64,000 nucleotides of DNA from Asterochloris sp. CNOR1. Lineage: Eukaryota; Chlorophyta; Trebouxiophyceae; Trebouxiales; Trebouxiaceae. Positions 11,077 through 23,667 of this stretch are shown here, piece by piece; within the stretch, counting starts at the first letter, position 1; each line of letters begins with the position of its first letter. The translations under genes were made by a program, and so were the position numbers. The DNA is taken from assembly GCA_963969365.1 (NCBI GenBank), contig OZ017755.1, positions 2,046,001 through 2,110,000 of the forward strand, written 5' to 3'. The notes beneath the pieces are model-generated. The model was not told the origin of the DNA. It saw only the letters and a list, made by a program, of their open reading frames with translations, and did no database searches.

Positions 11077-14000
11077 TCAACTTACGATCCTGGCGCCGAC
11101 CTCCCTAGTTGCCATCAGACATGCTTTCAGAACGTCATGCACGATGGGTTCCCCAAGCTGCTGCAGGCCCCTGTTCAGCCTGTCATGCACGGCACCTGCA
11201 GCAGGCTGCCAGGTGGATTGCCTGAACAGCACCTGCAAGCTGCTGGAAAGGCACGCTGCCAGTGCCTCCTGTGAGTAAGCAGCCACAGTCTCCAACAGAG
11301 TGCTATCTCTGGTCTGATGAGAGGCCCAGAATGCCACAAAGCCAGCAGCCACCCACAGCGCGTGGAGCGGCTGCTTGCACACCTGCATCGGGGGCTCTGT
11401 CAGAGACCAAGTCCGCACAGCGGGTGGGCTACAGTCAAGAGCAGGCACTCACCATCATGGTGTCAAGGGCTTGCAGCAGGTTCTGCTGCTGCATGGCCTG
11501 TGGCATCTGAGCTGCTGCCAGGCTAAGGACTGGTAGCACAGCCAGAGTGTCTGCGGTAGGAGCCTCAATGCAGAAATTTCTGCAGAGGCCAGCATCATTT
11601 GAGACACAATCGTGTATGCACAGTCATTGCAGCAGCGCCTGGCCAGGCAGATTTGGCCTACCTGCTCACAGCCAGCTCCTTGTGAGGCAAAGTGGCCCGC
11701 AGCACCAGCTCAGCCCGAGCAAACGCTGCCGACAGCGAGGCTGCCCCATTTATTACACTGTCCGCCTGCACACACAGACCTCGATGACAGTGAGGGAGAT
11801 ACGCGCAACAAGATCTGGACTTGCCGATTGTCTTTGGTGAGGCTGCTGTGGTGCTTGGCTATTGTGCTGGCACAGCTGATACGACGGCAAACTTGATGAT
11901 CCAAGACACCAACAGCAAAGTGACAAGCTCACCTTCTCAGCGGGCAGCTGTGCCATGCAGCCCATGGCAGCTGCCCACAGGGCCTTGTGAGGTTCACCAG
12001 CCCTGTGCTGCAGCCCCGTTGCAACCTGAGCAGGCATCGGACGGGCCAGCAGCTCCCCAGGCTGTAGCTGAGGGGGCCTGGGCAGACCACAGAACAGCGC
12101 GGCAGCGGCCTGCCCGGCTGCTTCACACAGTGTTGCGCTGGCCGCTTCCTGCTGCAGGCAGGCTCCCAGGCCTTGCCAGGCTGCAGCCTGCAGCTGGGCC
12201 TGCTGCAGCCCTGCTGCATCTGCCTGCAAGCTGCCCACTGAGGAGCTGCAGGCAGCCAGCAGCACAGGCAGCTTGTGCACGACAGGGGCCACCCGCTGGG
12301 CTGACAGGCTGGCGACAGCCCTGTGCAGGTTTGCCAGCAGCATACGCTGCAGGCTTGCTGACAGTGCAGAGCAGCCCTGCGGCTGTAGGAGCCCGTCCAA
12401 AAAGGATCCCAGGCTGTTGGCAGGAGTACTGCCATGCTGTAGCGCCAGATGCAGGCAGGCCTCCTGCACTTGGGTCCGCAGGTCTGCCTGCTGGCGAGCT
12501 GCTCCTGCACTAGATATGTGCTGTTGAACCGGTGACAGCAGTTCCTGAGAGAGGCAATGAGAGCTGGCGCCAGTTCTGTGAGAGTCACTACTTCGCCACC
12601 ATCATAAAGACAGCTGACCTGGTCTGGACAGGTTTCTCTGGGAGGCCTGCATCAGGTGAGTACAGAAAATGCCCCAGTCCATGGTTGGCAGCCTGGGGCA
12701 CTGGGCCAAGCACCGCAGCAGTGCAGCGACTGTGGCAGTCTCTGAAGGCTGGGGGTTGGTGGACCATGCCCCTGCAGCAGCAGTCACTGACATATCAGAG
12801 CAGCGAAGCACGTGTCTCTTCTGCAGGTTGCAGACAGGCGAGCCGCAAGGTAGGCAGCATGCTGTTTCAATCTCAAACAGCCAGCATCCAGGCAGCTCAG
12901 CTCACATTGTCCAACCTGCTCCAGCAAGCAGCGCATTGCACCGTCCTCAGGCAGCCCCGCAGCTGCCTGCTGAAGGGACACCTGCTGCCTGCCCGCCGCC
13001 GCAGCAACTGCACCGGGCTGAGAACGCTGCCCAGACCCGTAGCGGGCCTGCCTGGCCGCCTGGCAGGCCGACGCCAGGGCCCAGGAGGCTGCACGTCGAG
13101 CTGAGGGGTCGCTGTCATGGAATGCCAATCCCTCAAGCGCCTGCATGGAGCAAAAGGTGAGCTAGTGGTCAGTAGCAAGGCAGAGGCAACAAAACTTGCG
13201 CTGCCATGCTGTCTTTAAAAATGCTTGGGTTTCGGCAATCAAGAAGTTCAAGTGGCTGCGCATTGGCTGTAAACACTGCGGCTAACCTCAAGTGCTGCCT
13301 CTGCCTGCTCCCTGCCAGCATCATGCTTGAGGAGCCAGCGCTGCTGCCCAGGGTTAGAGGCACCCAATAGCGCAGCAAGACCAGCTGCAATGCCTGCCTT
13401 GGCAGCAGCTGCCTGAGGCAGCCTGCTGGCTCCCGCAGCTGCCTCTCGTAAGCAGTCCACGGTAGCAGGAGTCTCCAGCTGGGCATCCAAAGCCAGCAGT
13501 GCAGCCTGCAGTGCTCCCAGGGCCTGTGCTGCTGTTCCCACAACCCGGCCAGGGGCCTGGGAGCAGACCAAGCCCCGAAGCAGCTCAGCCAGGTGCTCTG
13601 CCTGTGTGCGATCTGGCAGGAGACCACTTGAAAGTGCTGCTGCAGCCGCAGCAGACGCGGCAAGTAGCAGCCCTGGCTGACGGCTCTGGGAGACTGCCTC
13701 CGTGTCACAGGAGAGTGTTCCAAGACAGTCCTGCCAGGCGGCCAGCAGCACACCAGCCACGCCAGCCCCCTCTGGGTTGGCGAGCCCCTGACATGCTTGG
13801 GCAAGCCCTGCACGGGCATCAACGTTTCTCACTTGTGTTTGAGCACACACATTTAGCGGGTTTAAGTTTGCTCTGCTCAGGTGGAGACTTATGCAGGTGC
13901 ACAAGGTGGGAAAGAAAACAAGTACGTTGATTCAGCAGTGGGTCAGCGCCATATGAGAGCCATGCACAGACAGCAAGCTCACCACAGAGAACCCCTCTGA

Positions 14001-17000
14001 GCGCCTCAGGTGCATCTGCTGTCTCTTTGCCGCCAGCTGGGTCCAGGGCATTGACGGCCGAGCCCGCCCATGCCTGGAAGGCTGCGCTATGCACTGCCAT
14101 CGGCACAGGGGTCACCACAGCCGCCGACAGGCTGCATGCCATGCCCAGCAGTGCGCACATGGCCTTCTTGGCCACCTCCTGCACCAACGGAACACTGTGA
14201 TCATGCTAGCAGCGTTTTGCGGAATTTGTAGTGATGCGATGAGGAGCTTTGCTGGAAGATAAGGCCTGTGTGCCTCTCCTTCAGCCTTTTGCCTGCGACA
14301 CCAGCTGGTCACCAGCCGCAGGGCCACAGTCCCGTCTCAGTGGGCTCGGCAAGAACAGGAATGGTCTGTGATGGCTTGCGCCCTTGCTGAGGCACCCTGA
14401 GAGTGATAGTATGTCCAGCGGCCCAGCGGCAGCTTTAGGCTGTGCTCACCTGTCCAGCTGACATTGCCCCTGTCTGCAGCAGGTGGCTGCACAGCATGCC
14501 TAGACCCTCTGCAGCTGCGCCCTGCACGGCCCCATCCCCAGATTCTGCCATCACATTCACCAGCCGCTGCAGCACCTGCTGCTGCGTCTGGTGATCTGTC
14601 TGGTGCAGATTGGCGCTTGCCACCCCAAGGGCCACTGCTGCTGCCTTCTGGATGCCAACATGCCTGCAGCAGGAGCCCAAACAGGTCTCTGTGGCTGCAG
14701 AACAGCATCATCCTGATTCCTGAGAACGGTGCAGGCATGGCTGCACTCACCTCAGCACATGGCAGAGGCTGTCAAGACAGAAGGTCAAAGGGCTAACAGC
14801 CGTTTAAGCAACCCAGCAAAGCACACTAGACATGGCTGCAATAGAGTGGGGCAGCAGTTGCCACATCAAGCTCTGACAGGCGGCTTGGCAAAATATCACT
14901 TGCCTGCTCTGCAGCTGACTGAGCAGCACCTGCACCAGCTCAGCAACCACAGCCTCATCTTCTGGCGGCAGCAGAGGTGTCAGGGCTGCAGCAGCCTGCA
15001 TGGCTTGGTCAGGCCCAGAGGCGCCTGCCTGCTGCAGGCACTGCCTGATGGGGCCCCACACCTGGGCCGTGGCTGCGCCGCCAGGGGAATCCTGCCCTTG
15101 TCCATTGCCAGCCTGCAAAGCAGGAAGTAGGTTCTGTCTTCCCTCATGTTCCTGGCAGGGCTTGTTATGGCTCTTGAGGCTGTCCAACTACAGAGCTGTC
15201 TTGATTGCCCTTCCACCCACAGGAGTCCCCACCTTTGCAATAGGCTGCACCTGTGCACAAGCAAACACAACAAATCTCACCTCAGCCTTTGCAGCTGCTC
15301 TTGCTGCTGCCAGCCAGCGCTTCAAGAACTGCTGCCAGCTGTGCTGCAGCAGGCTCTCCTGGGACTGCAGACCTGTCACTGGCGTCCCAGCAGCCACCAG
15401 CTCTGCAAACTTTTCGGCATAGCGTCTCACAGCAGCAAGCGCTGCTGCAACATCCTTCTTGCCTGCTGCGGGCGCTTGCGGGGCCCACAACAGCAGCTCA
15501 AGGCCTGCAGCAGAGGGGGTGCCTCGTTGCTGGAAGCCGTGCCAGAGTGTCGGCCATTCGGACCTAGTCAAGCAAAACATGCTGCAGGCTGTGCAGATCC
15601 TGACCCTGCCCCAGCCCTCACTTGTCATGCCCACCCTGCTGCCGCCCTGTTCCAGCAGCAGCTTCGGGAGCTGCTGCACAAGCCGTCGGTGCAGAGGGTC
15701 TTCAGGCAGGGTGGCACCCTTTGTGGTCCCTCTTGCAGCACCTAGTACCCTGCATGGGGAAACAGCTAGATCATGACACCAGGCAAAGCAAACAAAGGGT
15801 TCTTCCTGCACAGCTGTGCTTCTTGACCATGAAAATGTGGAGACGTGGCCGTTTTCTCAGCCTTGTCTCCGTCGGCATGCTGTCAGTCTTCAGCCCAAAG
15901 TGCAGTGGCCGCACCTTCGCCTGTTCACATGCTCATGTTCCAAAGCCTTGACCACAAGGGCCTCGCAGGCCAGGGTATCAGGGTCCCGCTCCTGGAGCAG
16001 CAGCTCAGCATAGCTGCTGAGGGACCGCAGAACCCCTAGGGCCTCCAGCAGAGGCATTGCGTAGGCTGCCAGACCCATGTACGCCTGGGTCCTGACCTGT
16101 GGGTGAGAGGGCGGGCAGAAAGTTCACTAAGGATGTGGCGTGGAGCGCAGCTGCTGCCAGAAGGTCACGGCTTGCGCTCCAGGCGTAGGTCAAGACACAC
16201 CAGCACCACGTGGGCTTGCATGGGCAGCTCAGATGCAGCATGGTAGCCTTCATTGGGGTGCATGTTTACGTTACTAGAGCATCTCACCAGAGGCGAGGCA
16301 TGACGCGTTGCTGCCCAGAGCAGATCAATGATGACCTCCACCTTGTCTGGGTAGACTTTGGCATCGAGCACCCCAAACCTTAGCAGCCCCACCCACTCTG
16401 CTGCCAACAGCTCCTGCGGAGATAAGTATTCAGAGTCACCACAGGGCACTAGCACAAAATGATTGCGTGCCCATGCACACCTGCAAGAAGAGCTGCTGCT
16501 CATGGCGCAAGAAAGGGGTGTGGAAAAGGGGTTACATGCAGTGCAAGCTGCCCAAAACTACATGCTAACTGAGCTGTGCCTCAGGGAACAATGCACACTC
16601 AAGCACCAGCTCACGTGTTGTGGCAGGGTGGGCATGGCCTGGTGCACCACGCGCCAGGCTCCATAGAAGTCTAGAGTGTCCTCAGCGCACAGGTGGGCGA
16701 TGGACTGCAGGCCCAGGGCAGCCACCTGACCCGCCTCATCAATCAGGCACTCCTGCAGGGCGAACAGCTTACCCCTCCAGTAAATGAATACGCAGCTGGT
16801 CGCAATCGTGGTAGCTCTGCCAGGAACATCGACTTTGGCTTGTTCTCAGAGTTGTGAGACACGGCAGCCTGACCATTATAAGAAGCTGCAGATGTCCAAA
16901 AGGAGCCGGCCTGCACTGCTTGGAGTACCTGTATTGCCAACACCAGTCCCAGGCCACGCCCGCTGTCATGCCGGCAGGCGTCTCTCACACTTGCTGCACG

Positions 17001-19584
17001 TGCCGTCCTCAGGAGCAGGCTGGGCTGCCTGTGCTGGCTGCTGAAGGCAAGCAGCGCCGACTCCACGACGGGGAAGCCCCTTCCGGACTGCTGCCACAGC
17101 TGAGTCAGCAGCCTCAGCGCGAGCGCTTGCAGAAGCTCAGGGGCACCTGCAGGCATTTGGGGTCGCAGGGCTATTCAATAGGTTGGCTTGTTGGGCACAC
17201 CTCAGTATGACTCATGCAGCATGCCTGAGGCATGGAGGTCTGGCCGAGAGACCCAGCGCTGCAAGCTGACCTGTTGCCGTCAAGGGTTGCAGAGCTCGCT
17301 GCACAAGCGGCACCGCCAGGGGATGCACGGCCAGGCCGGCAATGGCTTGCAGAAAGGCCACCTGGGTGGTCGCCTGCTCAGTGTCACCTGCAACTTAAGT
17401 GGGTCAGTCAATCGAGGGACGAGGGAGCTTGAACAGCAGGCAAGAGGTGGATGGCCCGGAGAGCAAGACACCCAACAAAGATTGTGCGGGACATGCAAAG
17501 AGCACACTCACCCTGCTTGCTGCCCCCCACGCTGGCCTGCAACTGATGCATCAGCAGTGGCAGGAAGGAGAGCCCCAGCAGCGGATGCACCCTGACTGCG
17601 GCTGCCACTGCTGCAGCTGCAGCACGTTGGACGGCAGGGGTACCATGGCTAAGCAGAGCAGCAACACACAGCAGAACGGCTGGTTCTATGACTTGGGGAC
17701 CAGGCTCCTCAAACTTGACCTGCAGGGCAGGGGGCTTGTATCAAGCAAATGCTGCAGTGCTCAGGCCACATGACGCGGGCAGTGCTGGAGCCACAGCCTG
17801 CCGAGCACTACTTGAGCTGCAGGTGCAGCAGTGCTCAAGCCACATGCCTGTCGCAAGCACAGCTTCACCAGAAGAGGTGAACTGGCAGGCTCAGTATTGG
17901 CCGCCTCTTTCATCAGGTGCAGCTGTGCTGCCAGATGTTGCAGCCAGGCCAGGGCGTCTGCCACTTCCATGGTGGCCAGCATGTGCTGCGCTTGTGCCGC
18001 CAGAGCAGCTCTGCCGGCCAGAGTTGCTGCTGGCTGCTGGACAGGGTGCAGTCTGTCTGCAGAGATGAGACTTTCACAGGTCAGCCTGGGCAAAGACAGC
18101 TTGCCAGACGTCATCAGCCATTGCTTACCAGCAGTGGCACTTCTGCTTGTGTCATGCAACAGAGCCAGCAGTCGGCCTGCCCAGCCCTTCAAGCTTGCTT
18201 GGTGCTGCAGGGCTACCAGTTCAAGTACAGGAAGGAGCAGCATGCCTGCAGGGCAAGTCAGTGACTGTCACGTGGGCAGGCATGGCCAGGCTAGCTGCCT
18301 GGGTGCAGGCCCACCTGAAATAGGCCACGCAAGCCCCTCTGTTCCCTCGGCAGCGATGCAGAGCAGACACAGCACCGCCTCTTGCTCCTGTGGGCCTGCA
18401 TGGCAGGATGTGGTGCCTGAGGACCGTCGCTGAATGCAAGCCGAAGCAACAAGCAGCTCATACCTGACGACTGCAGCAGCAGACCCAGGCAGCCAGCGAG
18501 GGGCTTCAGCAGGCCAGGCCACTGCGCTGCCAGGCTGCGCAAGGGAGCCAACAGGGGCAGAATGAGGTGGCCCTGAGCCTGCAGGTCAAAGCACAGCTGC
18601 ACCAGGGTCGCTGCCAGGTCCTCAGGTAGCGCAGCACCTGCATTACCCACAAAAGTCAGCGTGTGTTTGCAACATTCTTCAGCAAACCAAGCCCACCCAG
18701 CCCACCCCCTGCACCATCGCTCTTCACAGCCGCCACAACGTCCACGACGTCAGCAGCAGCCGTCCCCAGGAACAGCGCCTGCTGGGCTGTGGTGCATGGC
18801 TGAGCCCGTAGGCGCCTGACCAGCAGGCTGGCCACGTCAGCCTGTAGGGGCCCTGGCTGGCATGCCAGGCGCACCAGCAGGCTGTGGAGGGCAGCCTTCC
18901 AGCTTGCCCTGTGGCCTGCATTGACAGGAGTCTGGGGCTGAGAGGATGGCGCCAAGCAGTAGACATCTGACACGGCTGTCACCTGAGGCACTGGCCAAAG
19001 AAACGGAAAGAAACTGCTCCAGGCTGCTGTACAGCTGCACTCTGTCCCCCTCAGAGGCTCTGGAAGCCTTGGCCATCCACGAGACCACTACTGTCAGCAG
19101 GACAGCTTCACTGCTGGACTGGGCAGAGAGAGCCTTGCTGAGCGCATGCACTGCTGCCTGATGATGGCCTGCACACAATCGACAGGTGTGTGAGTGCCTG
19201 TCCCAGGCCAAGACACTGACAAGCTACCGTACCTTGAAGTGCCTGCTCCTGCGCGAGGTCTGCTATCCCGTCAACAAGGGCAAGCACACAGGCCTCGCTG
19301 CCAGGGGAGGCAAGGCTTGCCAGCAGCATGTCCGTGGCCTGCCCGGCATCCATGCCTGCTTGGGAGACCAGATGACACATGCCCTGAACAGCTGCTTGAG
19401 TAACTGCTGGGCTGCCATGCGCCAAACACTGCAGCATGGCTGCTGATCCTGCCTGGCTGCTAAAAGCATTGTGCTGGCCAAGCTGATCGAATACTGCTGC
19501 GCATGCCGAGCCCTGTACAGCAGGGTGGTCAGTCTTGTGGAGCCTGTCGATATGGGATTGGAGGAGAGAGGTTTTTGGGGGCAT
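11077..19584 (-). CDS. RST1/focadhesin-like HEAT-repeat protein
   Basis: Land-plant RST1 and animal focadhesin are large HEAT/ARM proteins; RST1 is known to act in cytoplasmic RNA decay and wax synthesis. About 24 exons, roughly 1,780 aa. Well-phased exons: 19584-19233, 19168-18983, 18915-18715, 18637-18464, 18245-18129, 18056-17869, 17719-17512, 17387-17271, 17146-16929, 16752-16615, 16413-16288, 16096-15915, 15749-15635, about 15563-15281, 15112-14900, about 14690-14450, 14178-13983, 13807-13287, about 13140-12830, 12771-12619, 12463-11933, 11765-11662, 11579-11453, 11382-11077. Family resemblances: ASVRDACRHDSGRGLGLVLA, VAALGLQSIAHLC followed by DFYGAWRVV, AEWVGLLRFGVLDAKVYP, LLRCLAQCPRLPTMDWG. 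Joins around 15600, 14700, 12800 and 12550 were not resolved. The last exon has a second possible donor just before its stop. Confidence 0.9.
17719..17850 (-). repeat. echo of an exon-edge segment inside the RST1 gene
   Basis: On the minus strand a segment reading CATGTGGCTTGAGCACTGC, followed later by CTGCAGCTCAAGT, is repeated as CATGTGGCCTGAGCACTGC, followed by CTGCAG|GTCAAGT, the true acceptor of exon 17719-17512. The first copy is an intronic duplicate about 65 bases upstream. Confidence 0.6.
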
Positions 19585-20393
19585 GTAAGGAGTGTCTGAA
19601 GAAGGAAAATTGGCACAAATGGAAAGCCTTTTTGCCAGGGGAGCAGGGCAGCACACGGAGCTGAAGCCAGGGGATCTGGGGTGTGCCAGGCTGTGTGATT
19701 TGAATGAGAGTCCTTGACTTGTGACAGGCCATAATCCTCTGAGGACTCTGGGACACAATGGTGGGTGCTTCTGATGCTGAGACAGGCAAGCCCTGCTGCC
19801 ATGCATCTACCCAGATCCTGTGCTGCATGCCGCAGGGCCTATGTGCCAGCTGCGCGACAGGCTTTGCTGCTGAACATGATGACCGCCAGCATGCTGGCTG
19901 CAATTGCTGGCAGGTGTCATGCAAGACTATTACTTGGACTGTTGCGCTACCATGCTGCAGATGCTTCCTTAATGCCAAAGCATCAGCGTGCAGCAGCAGT
20001 GGTGTTATGTGGGCGCTGAGCAGATCTGACTACATCTGAAAGCTCAGCGCGCAAGTGCTGCCTGGCGCAGAGTCACAGACATAAGACATGTGGGCCTGTC
20101 CAGCATGTAACAGCAAGCTTACGCCACTGCCATGGTCAGCGCCTGCACACAAGTCAGAGGCTGAGCTACACTCATGCGGCAGGGGATGCACTGCCGAAGA
20201 GTCCAGATCCTACATGGCCTGCAGCATGCCCACTTTGCAACATGCTTAGGGGAACGGGTCTATCAACATCAGGGCAGATCAGCAGCAATTGAATGCAGAC
20301 ACATGGACTGGACCCTTTTAGATATGCTTTTGTCAGTTGCATTTCACTGTTGCACGCATTGTTCATCGTTTGATTAGACCCTGTGTCACAGCA
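19585..20393. other. no gene supported; upstream region of RST1
   Basis: This region lies 5' of the RST1 start and should hold its promoter and 5' UTR. Open frames run through it on both strands without family motifs or consistent splice joins. Confidence 0.4.
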
Positions 20394-20469
20394 TGTCTCG
20401 TTGGTGTAGTAGGTTATCACATCTGTCTCACACACAGAAGGTCGCCAGTTCGAACCTGGCATGAGACAA
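20394..20469 (+). tRNA. tRNA-Val(CAC)
   Basis: The acceptor stem TGTCTCG pairs with TGAGACA, followed by discriminator A. The D arm contains TGGTGTAGT-GGTTATCA, the anticodon stem TCTGT/ACAGA encloses the loop CTCACAC with anticodon CAC, and the T arm has GTTCGAA. No intron. An A-box and B-box are present, as expected for RNA polymerase III. Confidence 0.93.
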
Positions 20470-20755
20470 CATGCATCGATCAGTTTTTGTTTTGCTTGAC
20501 ATGCAGGGAGACGCCGTAGCTGCAAGGATGGCGACGGCAAGGAAGCAAGCCATGCAGACGCCAGTTCAACTTGGAGGCGTGCTGCAAGGTGTGCATCATG
20601 CACCTTTCAAATGTCTGCCACGAGCATCTCACTCTCCGATCATACATACAGAAGCCAATTCTGATGGATATGATCTATGAGGCTGTTGAACCATTCGTGC
20701 ATCGACAGTCACCAGGAATACTGCAACTGTACAGGGAAAATAAATATCCCGAAAA

Positions 20756-20849
20756 GACTGATTGGCCGAGTGGTCTAAGGCGCCAGATTAAGGAAACTCC
20801 TTTAATACTCTGGTCTGAAAGGGCGTGAGTTCGAATCTCACATCAGTCA
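20756..20849 (+). tRNA. tRNA-Leu(AAG) with a short intron
   Basis: The acceptor stem GACTGAT pairs with ATCAGTC, with discriminator A. The D arm begins TGGCCGAGTGGTCTAAGGCG, as in class II leucine tRNAs. The anticodon stem CCAGA/TCTGG encloses TTAAGG, giving anticodon AAG, and is split by an intron of about 14 bases (near 20794-20807) just 3' of the anticodon. A long variable arm and a GTTCGAATC T loop follow. Confidence 0.9.
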
Positions 20850-21385
20850 GGCTTTTGTCCAATTGACATATGACATGGTGAACTGATGGAAGCAACAATT
20901 CTGTCAGAAATCAGACTGGACCCTGGCCTGTGTTAGACAAACATATGTGCACACTGATGTTGGGTTTGGGAACCTCGCAACAGATAACAAGAGCACAGCA
21001 GCAAGTAACAGAGAGCTTCCAGCCTATCATTCCAGTGGTGTGGCGCTCTGTCTTGTCGCTATGTGAGTGATGCAGGCAAAACACAAAGTGAGACTGTGCT
21101 GATGAGCTTCATGATCAACACTTTTGCAGAATGTGGTACTGTATCTGATACAAAACCCTGTAAGGTGGGGGCACCACTATGATAGGTGCAGATCTGGACT
21201 TGACACAGCATGCATGCTGAATCTACGGCCATTACGCAGGTTATTGCGAGCTTGTGACACATTGTGGCCACACCTGATCACAACTTGTTAAGGCTTGACA
21301 TGCTTACTAAGGCAGGCAGCACAGGCACAAAAGAACAATGACTCTTGAGTACATTGATGGGCGTGAGGCTGGTGCCTCCAGCATA
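20850..21385. other. no gene supported
   Basis: Downstream of the two tRNA genes this stretch is noticeably more AT-rich than the flanking genes. No motif-bearing frame or RNA gene was found in it. Confidence 0.4.
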
Positions 21386-21501
21386 AAAAGGACAATGGGC
21401 AGCCAAGAACCTTTTAATGTAAGCAGTGCTCCTCTGTCAGTCGAAAAGGACAATGGGCAGCCAACAACCTTGTAATGTAAGCAGTGCTCCTCTGTCAGTC
21501 G
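21386..21501 (+). repeat. 58-bp tandem repeat, two copies
   Basis: Two adjacent units beginning AAAAGGACAATGGGCAGCCA and ending CTCCTCTGTCAGTCG differ at only two positions (G/C near 21408 and T/G near 21414). The near-identity implies a recent duplication. No gene can be assigned here. Confidence 0.9.
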
Positions 21502-22911
21502 AAAGCGCTGCGTTGCACATGCTTCTGCAGGACAGGGGACACAACGTCAGCCTGGCAGCAGTGTATGGTACTGGCAGCAGTGGGAGTTGCTCTCCACCTG
21601 CTTGCGATTATGGCGAAATTGGGGCACTGGCGGGGGCACAACAGGTGCCGCTGCTGCAGGCTGCTCCTGCTTGGCCATGGAGACCTTGCTGGCTGGGTGC
21701 CCACTGTTGAAGTATGGTGCATCTGCCCTGCTGCTTGGCCTGCAGACATTTGACACTTGAGTCAGCTGGGAACACAGCCATACTGCATTTGACTGCTCGT
21801 GGGGTCGCACAAGTACACACCAGCTGTCCAGGTCAGGCAGCAGGAGCACAGCAGCCCAGGTGAGTGCAATGCTCCTTGCAGGCTCCCTTGCCAGCTGGCC
21901 AAGCAATGCACTCCAGGTCAGCCATAGCAAGGGGTTCCTTGTTTGATGGCCTAGACGGCCTGTGAAAGCAGCCCACAGCAGCTGCAGCCGCCGCGATGCG
22001 CCTGGAGGCATCCGCATGACTAGCTGCCCTGCCCATGAAGCTGACCTACATGCAACAGCCTGGGCAGCACCAAGGCCCTCACCAGCTGGCCGGGTTGTGG
22101 TTCAGTTCCGCTGCAACAGCAGCTGCAGCCGCCGCTGCTGCGCCTGCAGCCGCCCGCCTCACAGGCCGCCCGGAAGATATACGCTGCAGGAAAGCTGTTG
22201 CGCACACCCCCTCCTGCTCAGAGCCGTCCTCGCTGCTACCTGCCGGCTGCTGTGCCCCTGGGGTCAGGAACCGCTCGCGGAAGCGGTCGGCAAAGCAGCC
22301 ACCGTCGTAGTGCGGACGTCGGGATGGGCCTGCTGGCTGGCGCCTGCAGCACACAGCACGGCATGGTGATCCATGCTGGGAGGATGTGGCTTCAGGATAG
22401 CGAAGCTGATGCACTCTGTCACGCTGCGGGCATGGGAGGGGCCCGCTGAGGCGCGTCGCTGCATAAGAAGAGAGTCTGATGCAGCAAAGGACAGCAGTTG
22501 CATTGGTTGCATGGCTGCCAGGCTGCAGGACAGGGGGGAGCATGGCTCAGCAGAGAAGGGCAGATGCTGTCCAGGTGCAGTCGTCATATGGAACTTGCTG
22601 GCTGGCGCCAGCACCCAGGACAATGCTTAAGCAACAAACAGGCGCCAGGAGTTGCAAGTTGTGATCCTGCAGCATGAAGTCCAGAAGACACCTTTCAGGC
22701 AGCAGGGCCCAAAGCTGCGGTCTCCTGCCAAGGGAGCGCATGGTGCTGCCTCACGTGCGGAGCTTGACCACCCCCAGGCTCCTCAGGCTTCCACGGCACC
22801 ATCACGGCAGGTCGAGCATGCTGCAGGACTGCAGCAAGCTTCTGCTGAGGCTAGGCACCATGGCCGCCTGAAAGCAGCCGCACAAACAGCTGCACCGCAG
22901 CGCACCCTCAC
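21502..22911. other. unassigned, possibly 3' exons of the minus-strand gene at 22912-23667
   Basis: Several long Ala/Pro/Gln-rich open frames occur on both strands. A minus-strand frame near 22190-22320 with HYDGGCFADRFRERFL is the most gene-like. No splice chain with consistent phase could be made to connect it, so nothing is called. Confidence 0.35.
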
Positions 22912-23667
22912 CTGCCCCAGGCCGGCAACAGTGGGTCCAGGCACTGCCGCTTGGCCGCACGAAGCCCAACAACACTGTCAGCCTGCTGCCAGGCGTATGC
23001 AGCCTGCTGCTCTGGCGCGGAGGGCTCCCCTGACAGCGCCTCAGAGCAGGTGGTGGGCACCTCTGCAGCCTGGGCAGCTTGGCCAGCAGCAGCTGCTGCG
23101 GCCGGCAGCCATGCATATGCCAGCCGGCTGAGGTCCTCAGGCCCCTGCTTGGCCAGTGCCTGCCCTGCACCCTGCTCTGCCATCTTGGGAAATAGACCGC
23201 TGCCGCCTGGCGCTGCCAGGGTGACATTGTTCGGGCTGATCGCCATCTCAACACTCATGCTCACGGCTTGTGGCAAAGTGCTGCTCTTGGGAGCAGGCAG
23301 GTATCCTCTCTGCTGCTGAGAGCCTGGCCTCTGGGCAGCGTGGTGCAGCCATGAGCTGGCCCGAGGCCCAGCCGTCTGCAGGAGACCCAGTGCCTGCTGT
23401 AGAGACGTGAAGGCTTGCGTGGCCGGCAACTCAGTGCTCTGCGAGGAGTCCCCTGAGGCTGTGCGCTGGCTGTGGCTGCAACCTGGCAGCGAATTGCCTG
23501 CAAAGCATGTACAGGAAGGGCGTGAGGGCCTGTTGTGAGGCGACGGGTGCTGCGTGCACAAGATATGAGGACTGACCTTCATGCTGCCGCGCCTGCTGGA
23601 TCAGTTCAGCATGCTCCTTCTTGATGTGCGCGGACAGGGCGGAGGGGGCGGTCGTGGCAGCTGCCAT
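22912..23667 (-). CDS. disordered Ala/Gln-rich protein, unknown (3' end unresolved)
   Basis: Two exons join cleanly: 23667-23577 (phase 1 donor) and 23497-22912 (open for 586 bases, ending at a GTGAG donor). The N-terminus, MAAATTAPSALSAHIKKEH then ELIQQARQHE, predicts a short amphipathic helix. The second exon is low-complexity and rich in Ala, Gln, Ser and Pro, with AYAWLP and AYAWQQ repeated and a basic KRQ near the donor. No domain was recognised; regulatory or scaffold proteins often look like this, but that is only a guess. The downstream exon is not identified. Confidence 0.5.

Noticed and set aside
11821-12513. Plus-strand 230-codon open frame
   Set aside because: It lies exactly over the RST1 exon 12463-11933, whose minus-strand translation matches the family; the plus frame is composition-driven shadow.
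22652-23131. Plus-strand 159-codon Gln/Ala-rich frame
   Set aside because: It opposes the minus-strand exon 23497-22912, which has a start exon in phase and a good donor; the plus frame has neither.
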